Positions 54,176 to 62,753 of a stretch of DNA of 64,000 bases are shown here, piece after piece. Origin of the DNA: Anammoximicrobium sp964645045. GTDB lineage: Bacteria > Planctomycetota > Planctomycetia > Pirellulales > Pirellulaceae. The stretch lies in contig CAZXYZ010000041.1 of the NCBI GenBank assembly GCA_964645045.1, positions 19,225 to 83,224 on the forward strand. The letters are read 5' to 3'. Made by a program: the position numbers and the translations under genes. Numbering within the stretch: position 1 is the first letter of the stretch; every line of letters starts with the position of its first letter. Under the pieces are notes generated by a model. The model was not told the DNA's origin. It saw only the letters and a list, made by a program, of their open reading frames with translations, and searched no databases.

Positions 54176-54628
54176 CCTGCGATGCTGGCGGTGGAGTGCT
54201 CCACGGTGTATCCGATTTCTCAACGCGGCTAAGTTCCGCGTAGTGTCCTCTGTAAGCGACTCAATCGCCACAGGAGACAGAAAAGTGTCGCGGAACGGGG
54301 CGGCTTTCGCGTGCGCGATGCCCGGACCATCTCCATCCGGGAATCCTGTGGGCACCGGAGTCCCAAAAGCCATCCCGCCATTCAAATCCCCAAGAAGCCG
54401 TCAGTAAGCCATGTTCTGGCACACCGCTGACCGACTGTCTCTACATCGGATCAGAATAGCCGATTATCAAGCAAGTGCAAGTTCTCGCGATATTCCCACC
54501 CCCTCTGCAGCGGGGCGTGAATATTTGGCCCCACGTTCGTCCGCGTCGTGTCCGGCGCCGTCGAATATACCTCCGGTATACGCCCCGTTTGCCTTTACCT
54601 GCCCGCCGGATTCGGTCATGCTCCAGGA
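54176..54628. other. Non-coding remnant between terminase and small phage gene
   Basis: No convincing frame is present. In a working packaging module the terminase nuclease domain would occupy this place, so the stretch is probably eroded phage DNA. Confidence 0.5.
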
Positions 54629-54922
54629 ATGGCCACGCTGAGCAGCAATTCGACCGACGCCCAAGTCCTTGCCGCATACGACGACAACGCCTCGTATGAA
54701 GAGGAAAACAGCCGCGCGAAGGCCGACGCCTTCATCACTGCCTGTCGCATCCTGCGCAACCGGCTGCCCCTGTCCGCCGGGCGTGGCCCGCAGACGTTCA
54801 CCCGCGAATCCCTGCAAGCCGAAATCGAAGCGGCCCAGCGGTGGAAGGACGCCCACCCCGCAACCACCGGCAGCGGCAGCGGGCAGGTCCGTTACCTGTC
54901 GATGGAGAACTTCCGAGGATGA
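54629..54922 (+). CDS. Small phage protein between terminase and portal remnants
   Basis: The 97-residue protein (MATLSSNSTDAQVLAAYDDN start) is helical and polar, ending in QVRYLSMENFRG. It has CAGGA just before the ATG. Its stop overlaps the ATG of the portal gene (ATGA, 54919-54922). Position between terminase and portal matches the head-tail joining/gpW-like or DUF6148-like small genes of lambdoid modules, but no clear family motif is seen. It is the only apparently intact gene of the remnant. Confidence 0.65.
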   Translation: MATLSSNSTDAQVLAAYDDNASYEEENSRAKADAFITACRILRNRLPLSAGRGPQTFTRESLQAEIEAAQRWKDAHPATTGSGSGQVRYLSMENFRG

Positions 54923-54954
54923 CTGTAAAACGCCGACGGCAAGGCGTGGCCGAA

Positions 54955-55117
54955 GCCAAATTCGAATGTCGAAATCCGAAATTCGAAACAAATAGAAAAT
55001 TCGAAATCCCGATATACGAAACCGAGCCGCTTTGTCGGGTCGTATTTCAGTTCTTAATACTCGGATTTCGGATTTGTTTCTTATTTCGTGCTTCGGATTT
55101 CGTATTTCCTACATCCG
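54955..55117. repeat. Family-6 AT-rich inverted repeat (copy 1) inside portal gene
   Basis: The left part (AAATTCGAATGTCGAAATCC, GAAATTCGAAACAAAT) and right part (CGGATTTCGGATTTGTTTC, TTCGGATTTCGTATTTC) are imperfect reverse complements. Related sequence is at 60262-60452. Confidence 0.85.
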
Positions 55118-55446
55118 TGCATCCTACGCACGGCAGGGCGTCCGCCGCCTGATCGCCAACGTCGTGGGCCGCGGCTTCGTGCTGGACAGCGACAGCGGAG
55201 ACAAGGGCATCGACGACGTGAACGGCTACCGCTGGGCCGAGTGGGCGCGGTCACCGGAAGCCTGCGACGACCAGCAGGAACTCGACTTCCACGGCCTGGA
55301 GAAGCTGACGCTCCAGCACGTCGTTATCGACGGAGACCTCTGCTCGCTGCCGAATCGGGACGGCGGGATCGAGTCGCAAGAAGGCCACCGGCTGAAGACG
55401 TTAATCCAATGCGGCCTTCGGCGCAGCCAAAGGAATCCAGATTGTT

Positions 55447-55516
55447 GAACAGGAGGAAACGGAGAGAACGGAGTGCCGACTCCCCCCGCTCTGTTGCCTC
55501 CGTTTTCTCCTGTTCA
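55447..55516. repeat. Family-5 inverted repeat (copy 2) inside portal gene
   Basis: Arm GAACAGGAGGAAACGGAG at left pairs with CTCCGTTTTCTCCTGTTC at right with a few mismatches. It matches the element at 40353-40417. Confidence 0.85.
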
Positions 55517-55835
55517 AGATTCGAGCCATGTCCCGACGCTGCCGGGGCCGCAATTTTTCGAGCACTCGCAGATGCTGCTCGGCATCCTCGCCGTGAATCT
55601 GGACCTGCCGCTGTGCGTGTTCCTGCTGGACGCCAGCGAGACGAACTACAGCGGCTTCCGGGGCGCGATCGACCAGGCCCGCCAGCGGTGGCGTGAGATC
55701 CAGTCGTGGATGATGGGCTCGTTTCATGGTCCCGTTTACGAGTGGAAGGTCCGTCAGTGGGCCGTGACCGACTCCTCGCTCCGCAAGGCCGTGGAGCGTG
55801 CCGATTCCCTCCGCGCGTCCCTCGCTTACACAACT

Positions 55836-56316
55836 AACTGGTGGTATCGAATACCATGACGCGGGTACGTCTGGTTCATTTCGAGTGCGCCCCTTGCGCG
55901 CACAGGTCACATCCACGTGAGCATTTTCGCTCGGGAGCAGCACCGACCGGTCGCGCCATCATGTTGACGACACCCGCCAGAGCCTACGCGCAGTCGTCCT
56001 GTGCGTGATTGTGCGCGTCAGTCCGACGCACCGATGCTCCGTAGACGCGGCAAATGCTGCTGGCGTTCGAGGCCTAAGATGGGCAAGTTCCGGCCTAGGG
56101 ACTGGTTACCGAATGGCGAACGGCTGGCGTAAGCCCGCCGGTTTTCCGTATGCTTGCACGTTTGCGCGAGCGGTTGTCCATCTCACCTTCGGTGAAAACA
56201 GCTGACGGAAGGTGAAAGGCCCGCAGAGACCATACACGGGTGGGCTTACGCCCCACCGTTCGCCAGGATCATTGTAGCGTTTGGGTCCAGCCAGCGATGG
56301 TCAGCGTGATCGACTC
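55836..56316. other. Gene-free stretch with a family-4 inverted pair
   Basis: Family-4 motifs at 56115-56136 (GGCGAACGGCTGGCGTAAGC) and 56242-56264 (GGGCTTACGCCCCACCGTTC) face each other around a ~105-bp centre that itself contains a small hairpin (TCACCTTC/GAAGGTGA). No coding content is seen. Confidence 0.7.
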
Positions 56317-56600
56317 CTACGATGACTTCAACTGGAACATCGAGGCTCCAATGTTTCCACTGTCCTTCTCGTACCAGTTCGCCATCAAGACCACCGACCC
56401 ATCGACAGCCGTGTACCGGGTAAGCTCGATGGTCCACTGCTCCTCGGGACGAAACATGCCGTAGTTGCCCTGGTACGTGAGCCCGCCATCTTTGGAGTGC
56501 GCCAGCAAGTGATACCGGACACCGTGCTCGATCCAATCCAACGCGATGCGATCCAGAGTGACCACCGCCTCAGCCACACGGTAGCTGGCTTCCCATTTCG
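56317..56600 (-). pseudogene. C-terminal fragment of an unrecognised protein
   Basis: The frame contains RYHLLAHSKDGGLTYQG, EQWTIELTRYTAVDGSVV and MANWYEKDSGNIGAS, a strand-rich composition. It lacks its own start and lies out of frame with the helical-bundle fragment just upstream on the minus strand. It might be the C-terminal part of an independent gene whose start has been lost. Confidence 0.4.
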
Positions 56601-56621
56601 GGCCGTCATGTCGTGTCCCAA

Positions 56622-56768
56622 AGTCACGATGCTTTCCGCTGCTCGGTCCAATTGGTCGCAGACCGCGAAAACTGGCGGCCAGGAATCGAGCAACGCGGCG
56701 GTAAGTTTCGCGAAGCTTAGGGCATGCACGTAGACTTCCAGGTTTTCGTGAGGGAAGTATTGGGGCAT
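56622..56768 (-). pseudogene. N-terminal fragment of a four-helix-bundle (S23-type) protein
   Basis: The first ~49 residues (MPQYFPHENLEVYVHALSFA, then CDQLDRAAESIVT) match the start of the four-helix-bundle proteins named for 23S rRNA intervening sequences. The expected second half (about 70 residues) is missing; sequence then passes into an unrelated frame. ATG at 56768. Confidence 0.6.
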
Positions 56769-56796
56769 GGGGCGTCACTCGTACAAGGCAGAGTAG

Positions 56797-56829
56797 AGAT
56801 TAGGTGAAAGATTAGGTGAAAGATTAGGG
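56797..56829. repeat. 12-bp tandem repeat
   Basis: AGATTAGGTGAA occurs twice, followed by AGATTAGGG. It lies in the gap between the helical-bundle fragment and the sulfatase stop. Confidence 0.7.
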
Positions 56830-56864
56830 TGTTGGACCCCAAGTAAGTTCTCTTGCGCGGTCGC

Positions 56865-58505
56865 TTACCGCGGACGGGAATCCGGCCCGATGTCGACGGG
56901 CCCGTTGTTCGGCTGGGGCTTGCCCGGCGTGCTCCGGCCATCGGCGGCCAGACGTTCCAGCAACGCCGTCAACTCGCGCACCCGCTCCGGCTCGCGGTCC
57001 TGCAGGTTGTGTTGTTCGCCAAGGTCCTCGGCCAAATTGTACAGCTGCACGCGCGGCAGACTCGCGGTCTGCTTGTTGCCCGGACGCGGCGCGCTCCAGC
57101 CGCCCGAATCCGGACACAGGGCGAGTTTCCACGGCCCGCGACGGATCGCGAACGAGCCGTTGATGGAATGCGATACCAGGTGGTCGCGCGCCCCTGCGGC
57201 TCCCTGCAACGCCGGCAGGAAGCTGATGCTGTCCTCGCCGGCGCCGTCCGGCAGCGGGCAATCGAGGATCTCCGCGACCGTGGCCAGGATGTCGGTCAGG
57301 CAGACGATCTGCCGGCTCTCCGTTTGTGCCGCGACGCGGCCCGGCCAGCGGACCACGAACGGAACTCGATGCCCTCCCTCGAAGACATCGGCCTTGTGGC
57401 CGCGCAACGGGCCGCTGGGATGATGTCCGTGTGCGGCCAGTTCCTCGAACTTGGCCTGCGGGGAACAACCGTTGTCGCTAGTTAGAATCACCAGCGTGTT
57501 GGCGGCCAATTGCTGCCGGTCCAGCGTCGCGAGAATTTCTCCGACGGCCCCGTCGGTCTGCATCACGAAATCCGCATAAGGATTGATGCCGCTCTTGCCC
57601 TGCCATTCGGGCGTCGGCAGAATCGGGGTGTGGGGCGACGCCAGCGGCAGGTACAGGAAAAACGGCTTGCCCGTCTGCGCGCCGGCAGCACCGCGTTCGA
57701 GGAACTCGCACGACTTGCGGACCAGCGCCGGCAGCACATCGGCGGCGTCAAAACCGGGCGCTGCGGGCCCGGTGCGGGTCTTGCCGCCCTGCGCGCGCCC
57801 GTGCATCATCAGGAAATCCCGGTCCTCCGTCGGCAGCACTGTCACGCGGTCGTTCTCGATGAACGTGTACGGCACCATGTCGAGCGATGCGGCGATGCCG
57901 TAGTAGTCATCGAATCCGACGCTATTCGGGCCGTTGGCGATCGGCTGGGCGTAGTCCACGTTGAACACCTGCTCGCGCGGCTCGATGTTCAGTTCCGTAA
58001 CTTCCGTCCCCGGCTTGACGGCCCAGTCCATGCCCAGGTGCCACTTGCCGACGCACGCGGTGCGATAGCCTTGTTCCTTCAGCAACGACGCGACCGTCAT
58101 CCGCCCGGGCTCGATCAGCCGCGGGCTGAGCCCGCCCAGCACGCCCCGCTTGAGTTTCGACCGCCAGTTGTACCGTCCGGTCAGCAGCCCGTAGCGGGTC
58201 GGCGAGCAGACGGATGAACTGCTGTGGGCGTCGGTGAACCGCATGCCTTCGGCCGCCAGCCGGTCGATGTGCGGGGTCGGGATCTTGCCACCGTAGCATT
58301 GCACGTCCGCATACCCGAGATCGTCCGCAAGAATTAGCACGATGTTCGGTACACGGCTCAATTCCGCTGATAATGCGCACGTTGTGGCACCCAGTGACAA
58401 AGCGAGGGCCGCAATGGTACGAGTTAGCGTCGTTATTCCATGTAGCCATGGACGGGGTAAATCACGATTGGACTCGTGCCCCACAGCGGATGTTCTGCAG
58501 TTCAT
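56865..58505 (-). CDS. Exported sulfatase (arylsulfatase type)
   Basis: Sulfatases hydrolyse sulfate esters, often on algal polysaccharides. The 546-residue protein has a signal-like stretch (ALALSLGATTCALSAE, ~33-48), the metal-binding NIVLILADDLGYADV near 54-68 and the formylglycine site VCSPTRYGLLTGR, with the Cys at residue 100 (C-x-P-x-R). KWHLGMDW and TSDNGCSPQ follow in the standard places. GGAGG lies eight nt before the ATG. The formylglycine-generating enzyme is not in the window. Substrate is not readable; planctomycetes typically have many. Confidence 0.94.
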   Translation of the reverse strand: MNCRTSAVGHESNRDLPRPWLHGITTLTRTIAALALSLGATTCALSAELSRVPNIVLILADDLGYADVQCYGGKIPTPHIDRLAAEGMRFTDAHSSSSVCSPTRYGLLTGRYNWRSKLKRGVLGGLSPRLIEPGRMTVASLLKEQGYRTACVGKWHLGMDWAVKPGTEVTELNIEPREQVFNVDYAQPIANGPNSVGFDDYYGIAASLDMVPYTFIENDRVTVLPTEDRDFLMMHGRAQGGKTRTGPAAPGFDAADVLPALVRKSCEFLERGAAGAQTGKPFFLYLPLASPHTPILPTPEWQGKSGINPYADFVMQTDGAVGEILATLDRQQLAANTLVILTSDNGCSPQAKFEELAAHGHHPSGPLRGHKADVFEGGHRVPFVVRWPGRVAAQTESRQIVCLTDILATVAEILDCPLPDGAGEDSISFLPALQGAAGARDHLVSHSINGSFAIRRGPWKLALCPDSGGWSAPRPGNKQTASLPRVQLYNLAEDLGEQHNLQDREPERVRELTALLERLAADGRSTPGKPQPNNGPVDIGPDSRPR

Positions 58506-58975
58506 AGTGGTGCCTCCATGGCGAACGGGGTGCGGGTCAGTCTGGCGGCAACCCGCCGAAGCTGACTGCGGCGCCGCGACCGCGATTCAGCTGCGGAACG
58601 AGGAACGAAAACACGGAGGCGTCAGTATCGCACGCTCCGGTGCCACCGTCATCAACAGCTCGCAGGCCCGGCGGCCTGATCTCACCGCGGAGCGGAACGA
58701 CGCTCACGGCTGGTCGCCGTGGGGAGCAACGACGCGACTCCGCCACGCGAGTCCAAATGCGTCCGTGCCGCAGGCACGGCGGGACGGCGCGTTTCAACTC
58801 GGCGCGCCGGAGGCGAGGAGCTGTTCCATGACTTCGCGCGTCGGCGCACCGTTCGCCGCGAGCCTTCCAGTACCAGGGCTTGTTTAGGCGAGGCATGGCC
58901 GGTTCTCCGTGTGTGAATGGTACCATCGAATGGTCCACGGAGAAAGAAACGGCCGGAAAACTACACAAAAGCCGA
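58506..58975. other. Mostly non-coding; small integrase-like remnant at 58700-58896 (minus)
   Basis: From 58896 on the minus strand a frame starts MPRLNKPWYWKARG, resembling the start of planctomycete tyrosine recombinases. After ~14 residues the match is lost, and no catalytic domain is present. The rest shows no coding content. Confidence 0.4.
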
Positions 58976-58976
58976 G

Positions 58977-59048
58977 CTACCCGGCCAGGACTTGAACCTG
59001 GAATGAGGGAGCCAAAATCCCTAGTGTTGCCAATTACACCACCGGGTA
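58977..59048 (-). tRNA. tRNA-Gln (TTG)
   Basis: The 72-nt minus-strand sequence has acceptor TACCCGG/CCGGGTA, D-stem GTG/CAC, anticodon loop TTTTGGC with anticodon TTG, T-arm CCAGG-TTCAAGT-CCTGG. Discriminator G and U1-A72 are typical for tRNA-Gln. CCA is not encoded. Confidence 0.95.
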
Positions 59049-59140
59049 GCGAATGTAACGACCATATCATAAAGACTTTTCCGCCGTTCACAACCGCAAT
59101 TTGATGGCGGTCGCGAGTTTACCCAAGTATTGCTATTTAC

Positions 59141-60211
59141 CTAGGCTTCTTCCATGCATCGCCGGAATTCGTCCATTTCGACCCGACTGCCAACAACCAG
59201 CGGCGTGCGTTGGTGGATGGCGTCGGGCTGGATGTCCAAAATCCGCCGCCGCCCGTCCGTGGCCGATCCGCCGGCTTGTTCCGCCAGGAAAGCCACGGGA
59301 TTGGCTTCGTACAGTAACCGGAGCTTGCCTTTCGGGCTGTCAGTCGTGGGCGGGTACAGGAAGACGCCCCCTTTGAGCAGCGTGCGGTGAAAATCGGCCA
59401 CCATCGAGCCGATGTAACGGGACGCATAATGGCGGCCAAGGCGGCCGGTCCGCAGCCGCGTTAAGTACTCCTGGACGGGGCGAGGAAAATGCTCGGCGTA
59501 GGCTTCGTTCACCGAGTAGTACTTGCCCTGTTCGGGCATGCGGATGTTCTCGTGACTGAGCACATAGGCCCCAACGGCCGGATCGAGCGTGAAACCATGC
59601 ACGCCGTTACCCACGGTGTACACCAGGATCGTCGACGAGCCGTAGACCACGTAGCCGGCGGCGATTTGCCGGCAGCCCGGTTGCAGGACCCATTTTTCGA
59701 CATCCGCCGCATCCTCGTCCGGGGGCCGGCGCAGAATCGAAAACGTCGTTCCCACGCTCACGCCGATGTCGATGTTGGACGAACCATCCAAGGGATCGAA
59801 GACAACGGCATAATTGGCTGCAGGCGAGCGAAAATTGACGACGACCGGGTGCTCGTTCTCTTCCGAAGCGAGCAGGCCGATACTGTCCCGCAAGCTGAGG
59901 CAGTGCAGCAGGACTTCGTTGGCGTACACGTCCAGTTTCTGCTGCGTTTCCCCCTGCACGTTGGTGCGGCCGTGCGAGCCCAGCAGATCGCCCAGCCCGG
60001 CGCGACGCACTTGCGCCTGGATCAATTGCGTCGCCAGCGTGATCCCTGACAGCAGCCAGGAGAACTCGCCGGACGCGCCGGGAAACCGCCGCTGCTCCTG
60101 CAAGATGTGCTGTTCGACCGTGATAATCGGCCGGTCGTAAAGCCCCGCTAAGGGTTGGCCAAATGCCTTACGCGTTTCCGGTTCCACGGGGAAAGTGTCT
60201 GTGTCGCTCAT
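59141..60211 (-). CDS. fbp: Fructose-1,6-bisphosphatase class 1
   Basis: The enzyme dephosphorylates fructose 1,6-bisphosphate in gluconeogenesis. The start at 60211 has AAGGA ten nt upstream; the 356-residue product is normal. Family features include ASEENEHPV with the metal-binding Glu residues, VFDPLDGSSNIDIGVSVGT near 165-183 (the D-P-L-D-G-S-S-N signature), and GRLGRHYASRYIGSMVADFHRTLLKGG near 265-290. An extension to 60307 reads through the AT-rich repeat and is rejected. It is downstream of apbE on the same strand, with a repeat between them. Confidence 0.95.
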   Translation of the reverse strand: MSDTDTFPVEPETRKAFGQPLAGLYDRPIITVEQHILQEQRRFPGASGEFSWLLSGITLATQLIQAQVRRAGLGDLLGSHGRTNVQGETQQKLDVYANEVLLHCLSLRDSIGLLASEENEHPVVVNFRSPAANYAVVFDPLDGSSNIDIGVSVGTTFSILRRPPDEDAADVEKWVLQPGCRQIAAGYVVYGSSTILVYTVGNGVHGFTLDPAVGAYVLSHENIRMPEQGKYYSVNEAYAEHFPRPVQEYLTRLRTGRLGRHYASRYIGSMVADFHRTLLKGGVFLYPPTTDSPKGKLRLLYEANPVAFLAEQAGGSATDGRRRILDIQPDAIHQRTPLVVGSRVEMDEFRRCMEEA

Positions 60212-60261
60212 GTCGGTAGATCCTTGGTTTGATGATTGAAACCTCAACGCGGCCGCTGGCT

Positions 60262-60452
60262 GCAAACAAATCCGAAATCTCAAATCCGAAATCCGAAACA
60301 AATCCAAAATGCAAAATCTGAAGATTCCAAACGTCGCGGGCGAAGCCGCTTGGAAACGCTACGACCGCACCTCTTGTGTCGAGTTTTTCGCATTTGAGTT
60401 TTGGGTTTGTTTCGGATTTCGTGCTTCGGATTTCGAATTTCTACTCGACAGG
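60262..60452. repeat. Family-6 AT-rich inverted repeat (copy 2)
   Basis: CAAATCCGAAATCTCAAATC and GAAATCCGAAACAAATCC at left pair with GGGTTTGTTTCGGATTTC and TTCGGATTTCGAATTTC at right. The centre holds a short GC-rich segment. The last copies of the arm reach the apbE stop codon (60441-60443). Confidence 0.85.
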
Positions 60453-61592
60453 CGACTCTGCGGGCGCCGGCGCGGCGGGCACGTCCAGCCGCTGCCAGTC
60501 GTCGGCTTGCAGCCCGAAGGTCTGGATGTCGAGACTGCCGCTGCGTTGTCCGGGGCAGACCAGGATCGCAGCTACCTCGGGGTGCTTGCGGCAATACTCT
60601 CCGGTTCCTTCGGGCCCCAGCACAAAGCAGGCGGTCGATGCGGCGTCCGCCAATGCCGCGTTGGGCGCCAGGACCGTCGCGGACAACACGCCTTCGGCCG
60701 GCCAGCCGGTACGCGGGTCCAAGACGTGTCCATACCGGCGGCCCTGGTGGTGGAAGAACTGGACGCCCGAGCCGGAAGTACCCAGAGCCCTGTCGCGGAG
60801 CCAAATCTCGGCCAACCGCTGCGTGGGCTTGAGAGGGTGCTTCAGGGCGACCGACCAGCCTCGCGTGCCGGCCGCTAGGCCCGCGCGCGACCCGCCGGCC
60901 AACACGCTGCTTTGCCCGCCGTGAATCAAAAAATCTTCGACGCCCGCCTCGCGGAGCATTTCACCGCACCGATCCAACGCGTATCCCTTGCCGATCGCGT
61001 TCAGATTGATCTCGACGCCCCGCTGAAGGAATTGAATCGTGTGACGCTGGTCATCCAGTTCCAACAAACCATAGCCGACTCGCGCCATGGCTTGCTGCAA
61101 TGCGTCGGGGTCGGGCAATTGGCCTTCGCGCCGGTAGAATCCCCACGTTCGCGATAGCGGCCCCGAGGTGATGTCGAACGCGCCGCCGGTTTCCCGCGAC
61201 AACTGGACGGCCCGTTGAAGGATCTGAAACAGCCGGCCCTCCACGGCAACGTGCCCATCGGCCGCACGGCGGTTGACATCCATGACCTCGCTGCCGGGCC
61301 GATAGACCGTCATTTGGTCCTCCAACTGTTCGACCAGATCCAACGCCCGCAAGGCAGCTTCGGTTGCCTGTCCCTGCTGACTGGCGTTCAGATAGATCTC
61401 GAAGTCGGTCGCCATCGCCCGCCGGCTGATCTGCAGCAGATACGTCGGAGCCGCCGACGATTGGGCGATCGCGGACGAGGGCGCAGACGGACTGACCGGC
61501 GGATCCCCCGCCTCGACGAGCGCCTGCAGGGCGTTCACCGCGGCCCGGCCTTGGAGAAACTGGCGGCGAGTGCTCTTGGGCTGGGAACTCAT
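60441..61592 (-). CDS. apbE: FAD:protein FMN transferase
   Basis: ApbE attaches FMN covalently to Thr/Ser of exported flavoproteins such as Rnf/Nqr subunits. The 383-residue protein has a Tat-like start (STRRQFLQGRAAV), then RAMATDFEIYL, the FMN/Mg site pattern DITSGPLSRTWGF near 141-153, NLNAIGKGYALDR, and the HVLDPRTGWPAEG segment near 291. The ATG at 61592 overlaps the BON-domain gene stop (ATGA), so they are coupled. The C-terminal ~30 residues are Pro/Ala-rich. No flavoprotein target gene is nearby. Confidence 0.93.
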   Translation of the reverse strand: MSSQPKSTRRQFLQGRAAVNALQALVEAGDPPVSPSAPSSAIAQSSAAPTYLLQISRRAMATDFEIYLNASQQGQATEAALRALDLVEQLEDQMTVYRPGSEVMDVNRRAADGHVAVEGRLFQILQRAVQLSRETGGAFDITSGPLSRTWGFYRREGQLPDPDALQQAMARVGYGLLELDDQRHTIQFLQRGVEINLNAIGKGYALDRCGEMLREAGVEDFLIHGGQSSVLAGGSRAGLAAGTRGWSVALKHPLKPTQRLAEIWLRDRALGTSGSGVQFFHHQGRRYGHVLDPRTGWPAEGVLSATVLAPNAALADAASTACFVLGPEGTGEYCRKHPEVAAILVCPGQRSGSLDIQTFGLQADDWQRLDVPAAPAPAESPVE

Positions 61593-61855
61593 CCGATAAA
61601 GGACGGCTCATCGACTTGACCGGATCGACTCCACTTGTCGACCACCGAGATCGCGTTGATGACCCGAACGCCTTCCACCGCGTTGCGGACGACCTCCTGG
61701 GCCAGCTGCTTGTGATAGAAGCAATTGACCTGGCCCGACAGGAGCAACCTCTCTCCAACCATGTCCACATCCAGTTCCCGCAAGGCAAAGACCGGACTGG
61801 CTGCCAGCGCCGTCTTCGCTTTCTGCACCGCCACATCCTGCGTTTGCACTAACAT
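61589..61855 (-). CDS. BON domain protein
   Basis: The start at 61855 has AAAGGAGG ten nt upstream, giving 88 residues; the longer frame to 61897 lacks such a site. The single BON fold reads KAKTALAASPVFALRELDVDM, LLLSGQVNCFYHKQLAQEVV and GVRVINAISVVD. BON domains bind phospholipid or other hydrophobic surfaces, mostly in the envelope; no signal is visible here. It is translationally coupled to apbE. Confidence 0.9.
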   Translation of the reverse strand: MLVQTQDVAVQKAKTALAASPVFALRELDVDMVGERLLLSGQVNCFYHKQLAQEVVRNAVEGVRVINAISVVDKWSRSGQVDEPSFIG

Positions 61856-61957
61856 GGGCCCGCCTCCTTTGGAGAGCCGACTTACGTCCAAACCCACATC
61901 TTAGCCTAACAAATCGGCTCGGGGATGCAAGCATACATGCCGCGTACATGCCACGTG

Positions 61958-62632
61958 TCACGGCTTCCCGCCGGCAAAAATCAGGCCCTTTGTTTGCAGA
62001 TACGAGACGACCGTTTCCGCCAATTCTTCGGGCGTCCGCGTGCCGCCGCACAAAACCAATTCAGGCCGTTCCGGAGGCTCGTACGGATCGTCGATTCCCG
62101 TGAAGCCTGTCAGTTCGCCCGCCCGGGCTTTTCGGTACAACCCCTTGGGATCGCGTTGTTCGCAGATTTCCAGCGGCGTGTCGACGAGCACCTCCACAAA
62201 ATCGCCCGGACGGCCGCCCGCCTCGACCAAGGCCCGGACGGCTTGGCGGTCACGGCGGTACGGGCTGACGAAAGCGGTCAGCGTCACAATCCCCGCCGCG
62301 GCAAACAATTGCGCCACCGCACCGATCCGGCGGATATTCTCCTGGCGGTCAGCGGCGGAGAACCCCAGCCCGAACCGACTGGCGTACGCCTCGCCCTGAT
62401 CTCGCAGCATGTCGGGGCTGGCGTTCAGCCCGTGCCGCACGTTGTCGCCGTCCAACAGAAAACTGTGGACACCCGTCTCGGCCAGCCTGCAGTCCACTGC
62501 ATTGGCAATCGTGCTCTTGCCGCTGCCGCTCAAGCCGGTGAACCAGACCACGCAACCGCAGTGGCCGTTGAGCCGCTCGCGCTGCTGCCGAGTCACCGCA
62601 TGTGCGTGCCAGGTAACGAGGGTCTTTTCCAT
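61958..62632 (-). CDS. cysC: Adenylyl-sulfate kinase
   Basis: CysC phosphorylates APS to PAPS, the donor for sulfate reduction or sulfation. The 224-residue protein has the P-loop WFTGLSGSGKST near 31-42, the APS-binding LDGDNVRHGLN near 61-71, the FVSPYRRDR lid near 117-125 and the DDPYEPP segment. Start at 62632; a longer frame would enter the tRNA-Sec gene. It stands alone, without cysD/cysN. Confidence 0.94.
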   Translation of the reverse strand: MEKTLVTWHAHAVTRQQRERLNGHCGCVVWFTGLSGSGKSTIANAVDCRLAETGVHSFLLDGDNVRHGLNASPDMLRDQGEAYASRFGLGFSAADRQENIRRIGAVAQLFAAAGIVTLTAFVSPYRRDRQAVRALVEAGGRPGDFVEVLVDTPLEICEQRDPKGLYRKARAGELTGFTGIDDPYEPPERPELVLCGGTRTPEELAETVVSYLQTKGLIFAGGKP

Positions 62633-62653
62633 ATTTCCAAGCTGCGATAAAAA

Positions 62654-62753
62654 TGGCGGAAGTGCATGGGAATCGAACCCACCGGCCGCCGGCTTTACCG
62701 GCGGCCCAGCGATTTTGAAGACCGAGGGGGGCACCAGCCCGCCAAGCACTTCC
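62654..62753 (-). tRNA. selC: tRNA-Sec (TCA), selC
   Basis: The 100-nt minus-strand gene has an 8-bp acceptor GGAAGTGC/GCACTTCC, anticodon loop CTTCAAA with anticodon TCA, a long variable arm (GGCCGCCGG/CCGGCGGCC-like), and T-loop GTTCGATTC. CCA is encoded (GCCA end), unlike the other two tRNAs here. It implies selenocysteine insertion at UGA in this organism; selA, selB and selD are outside the window. Confidence 0.95.

Larger units (their letters stand above)
54919..55835 (+). pseudogene. Phage portal protein gene, broken by two repeat elements
   Basis: A start MTVKRRRQGVAEA at 54919 runs directly into an AT-rich inverted repeat (~54955-55117). Portal-like sequence resumes at 55125 in a new frame: ARQGVRRLIANVVGRGF, YRWAEWARSPEACD, then VVIDGDLCSLPNRDG, matching the lambda-type portal (gpB) core. 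At ~55400 a family-5 repeat (55447-55516) intervenes. The C-terminal part follows from ~55550: LLGILAVNLDLPL, DASETNYSGFRGAIDQAR, FHGPVYEWKV, the conserved portal clip/crown region. The protein cannot be made as one chain. The middle of the gene is also missing. Confidence 0.75.

Noticed and set aside
60211..60307. Longer start for fbp
   Set aside because: The extra 32 residues come from the AT-rich repeat; a good ribosome binding site precedes the 60211 ATG.
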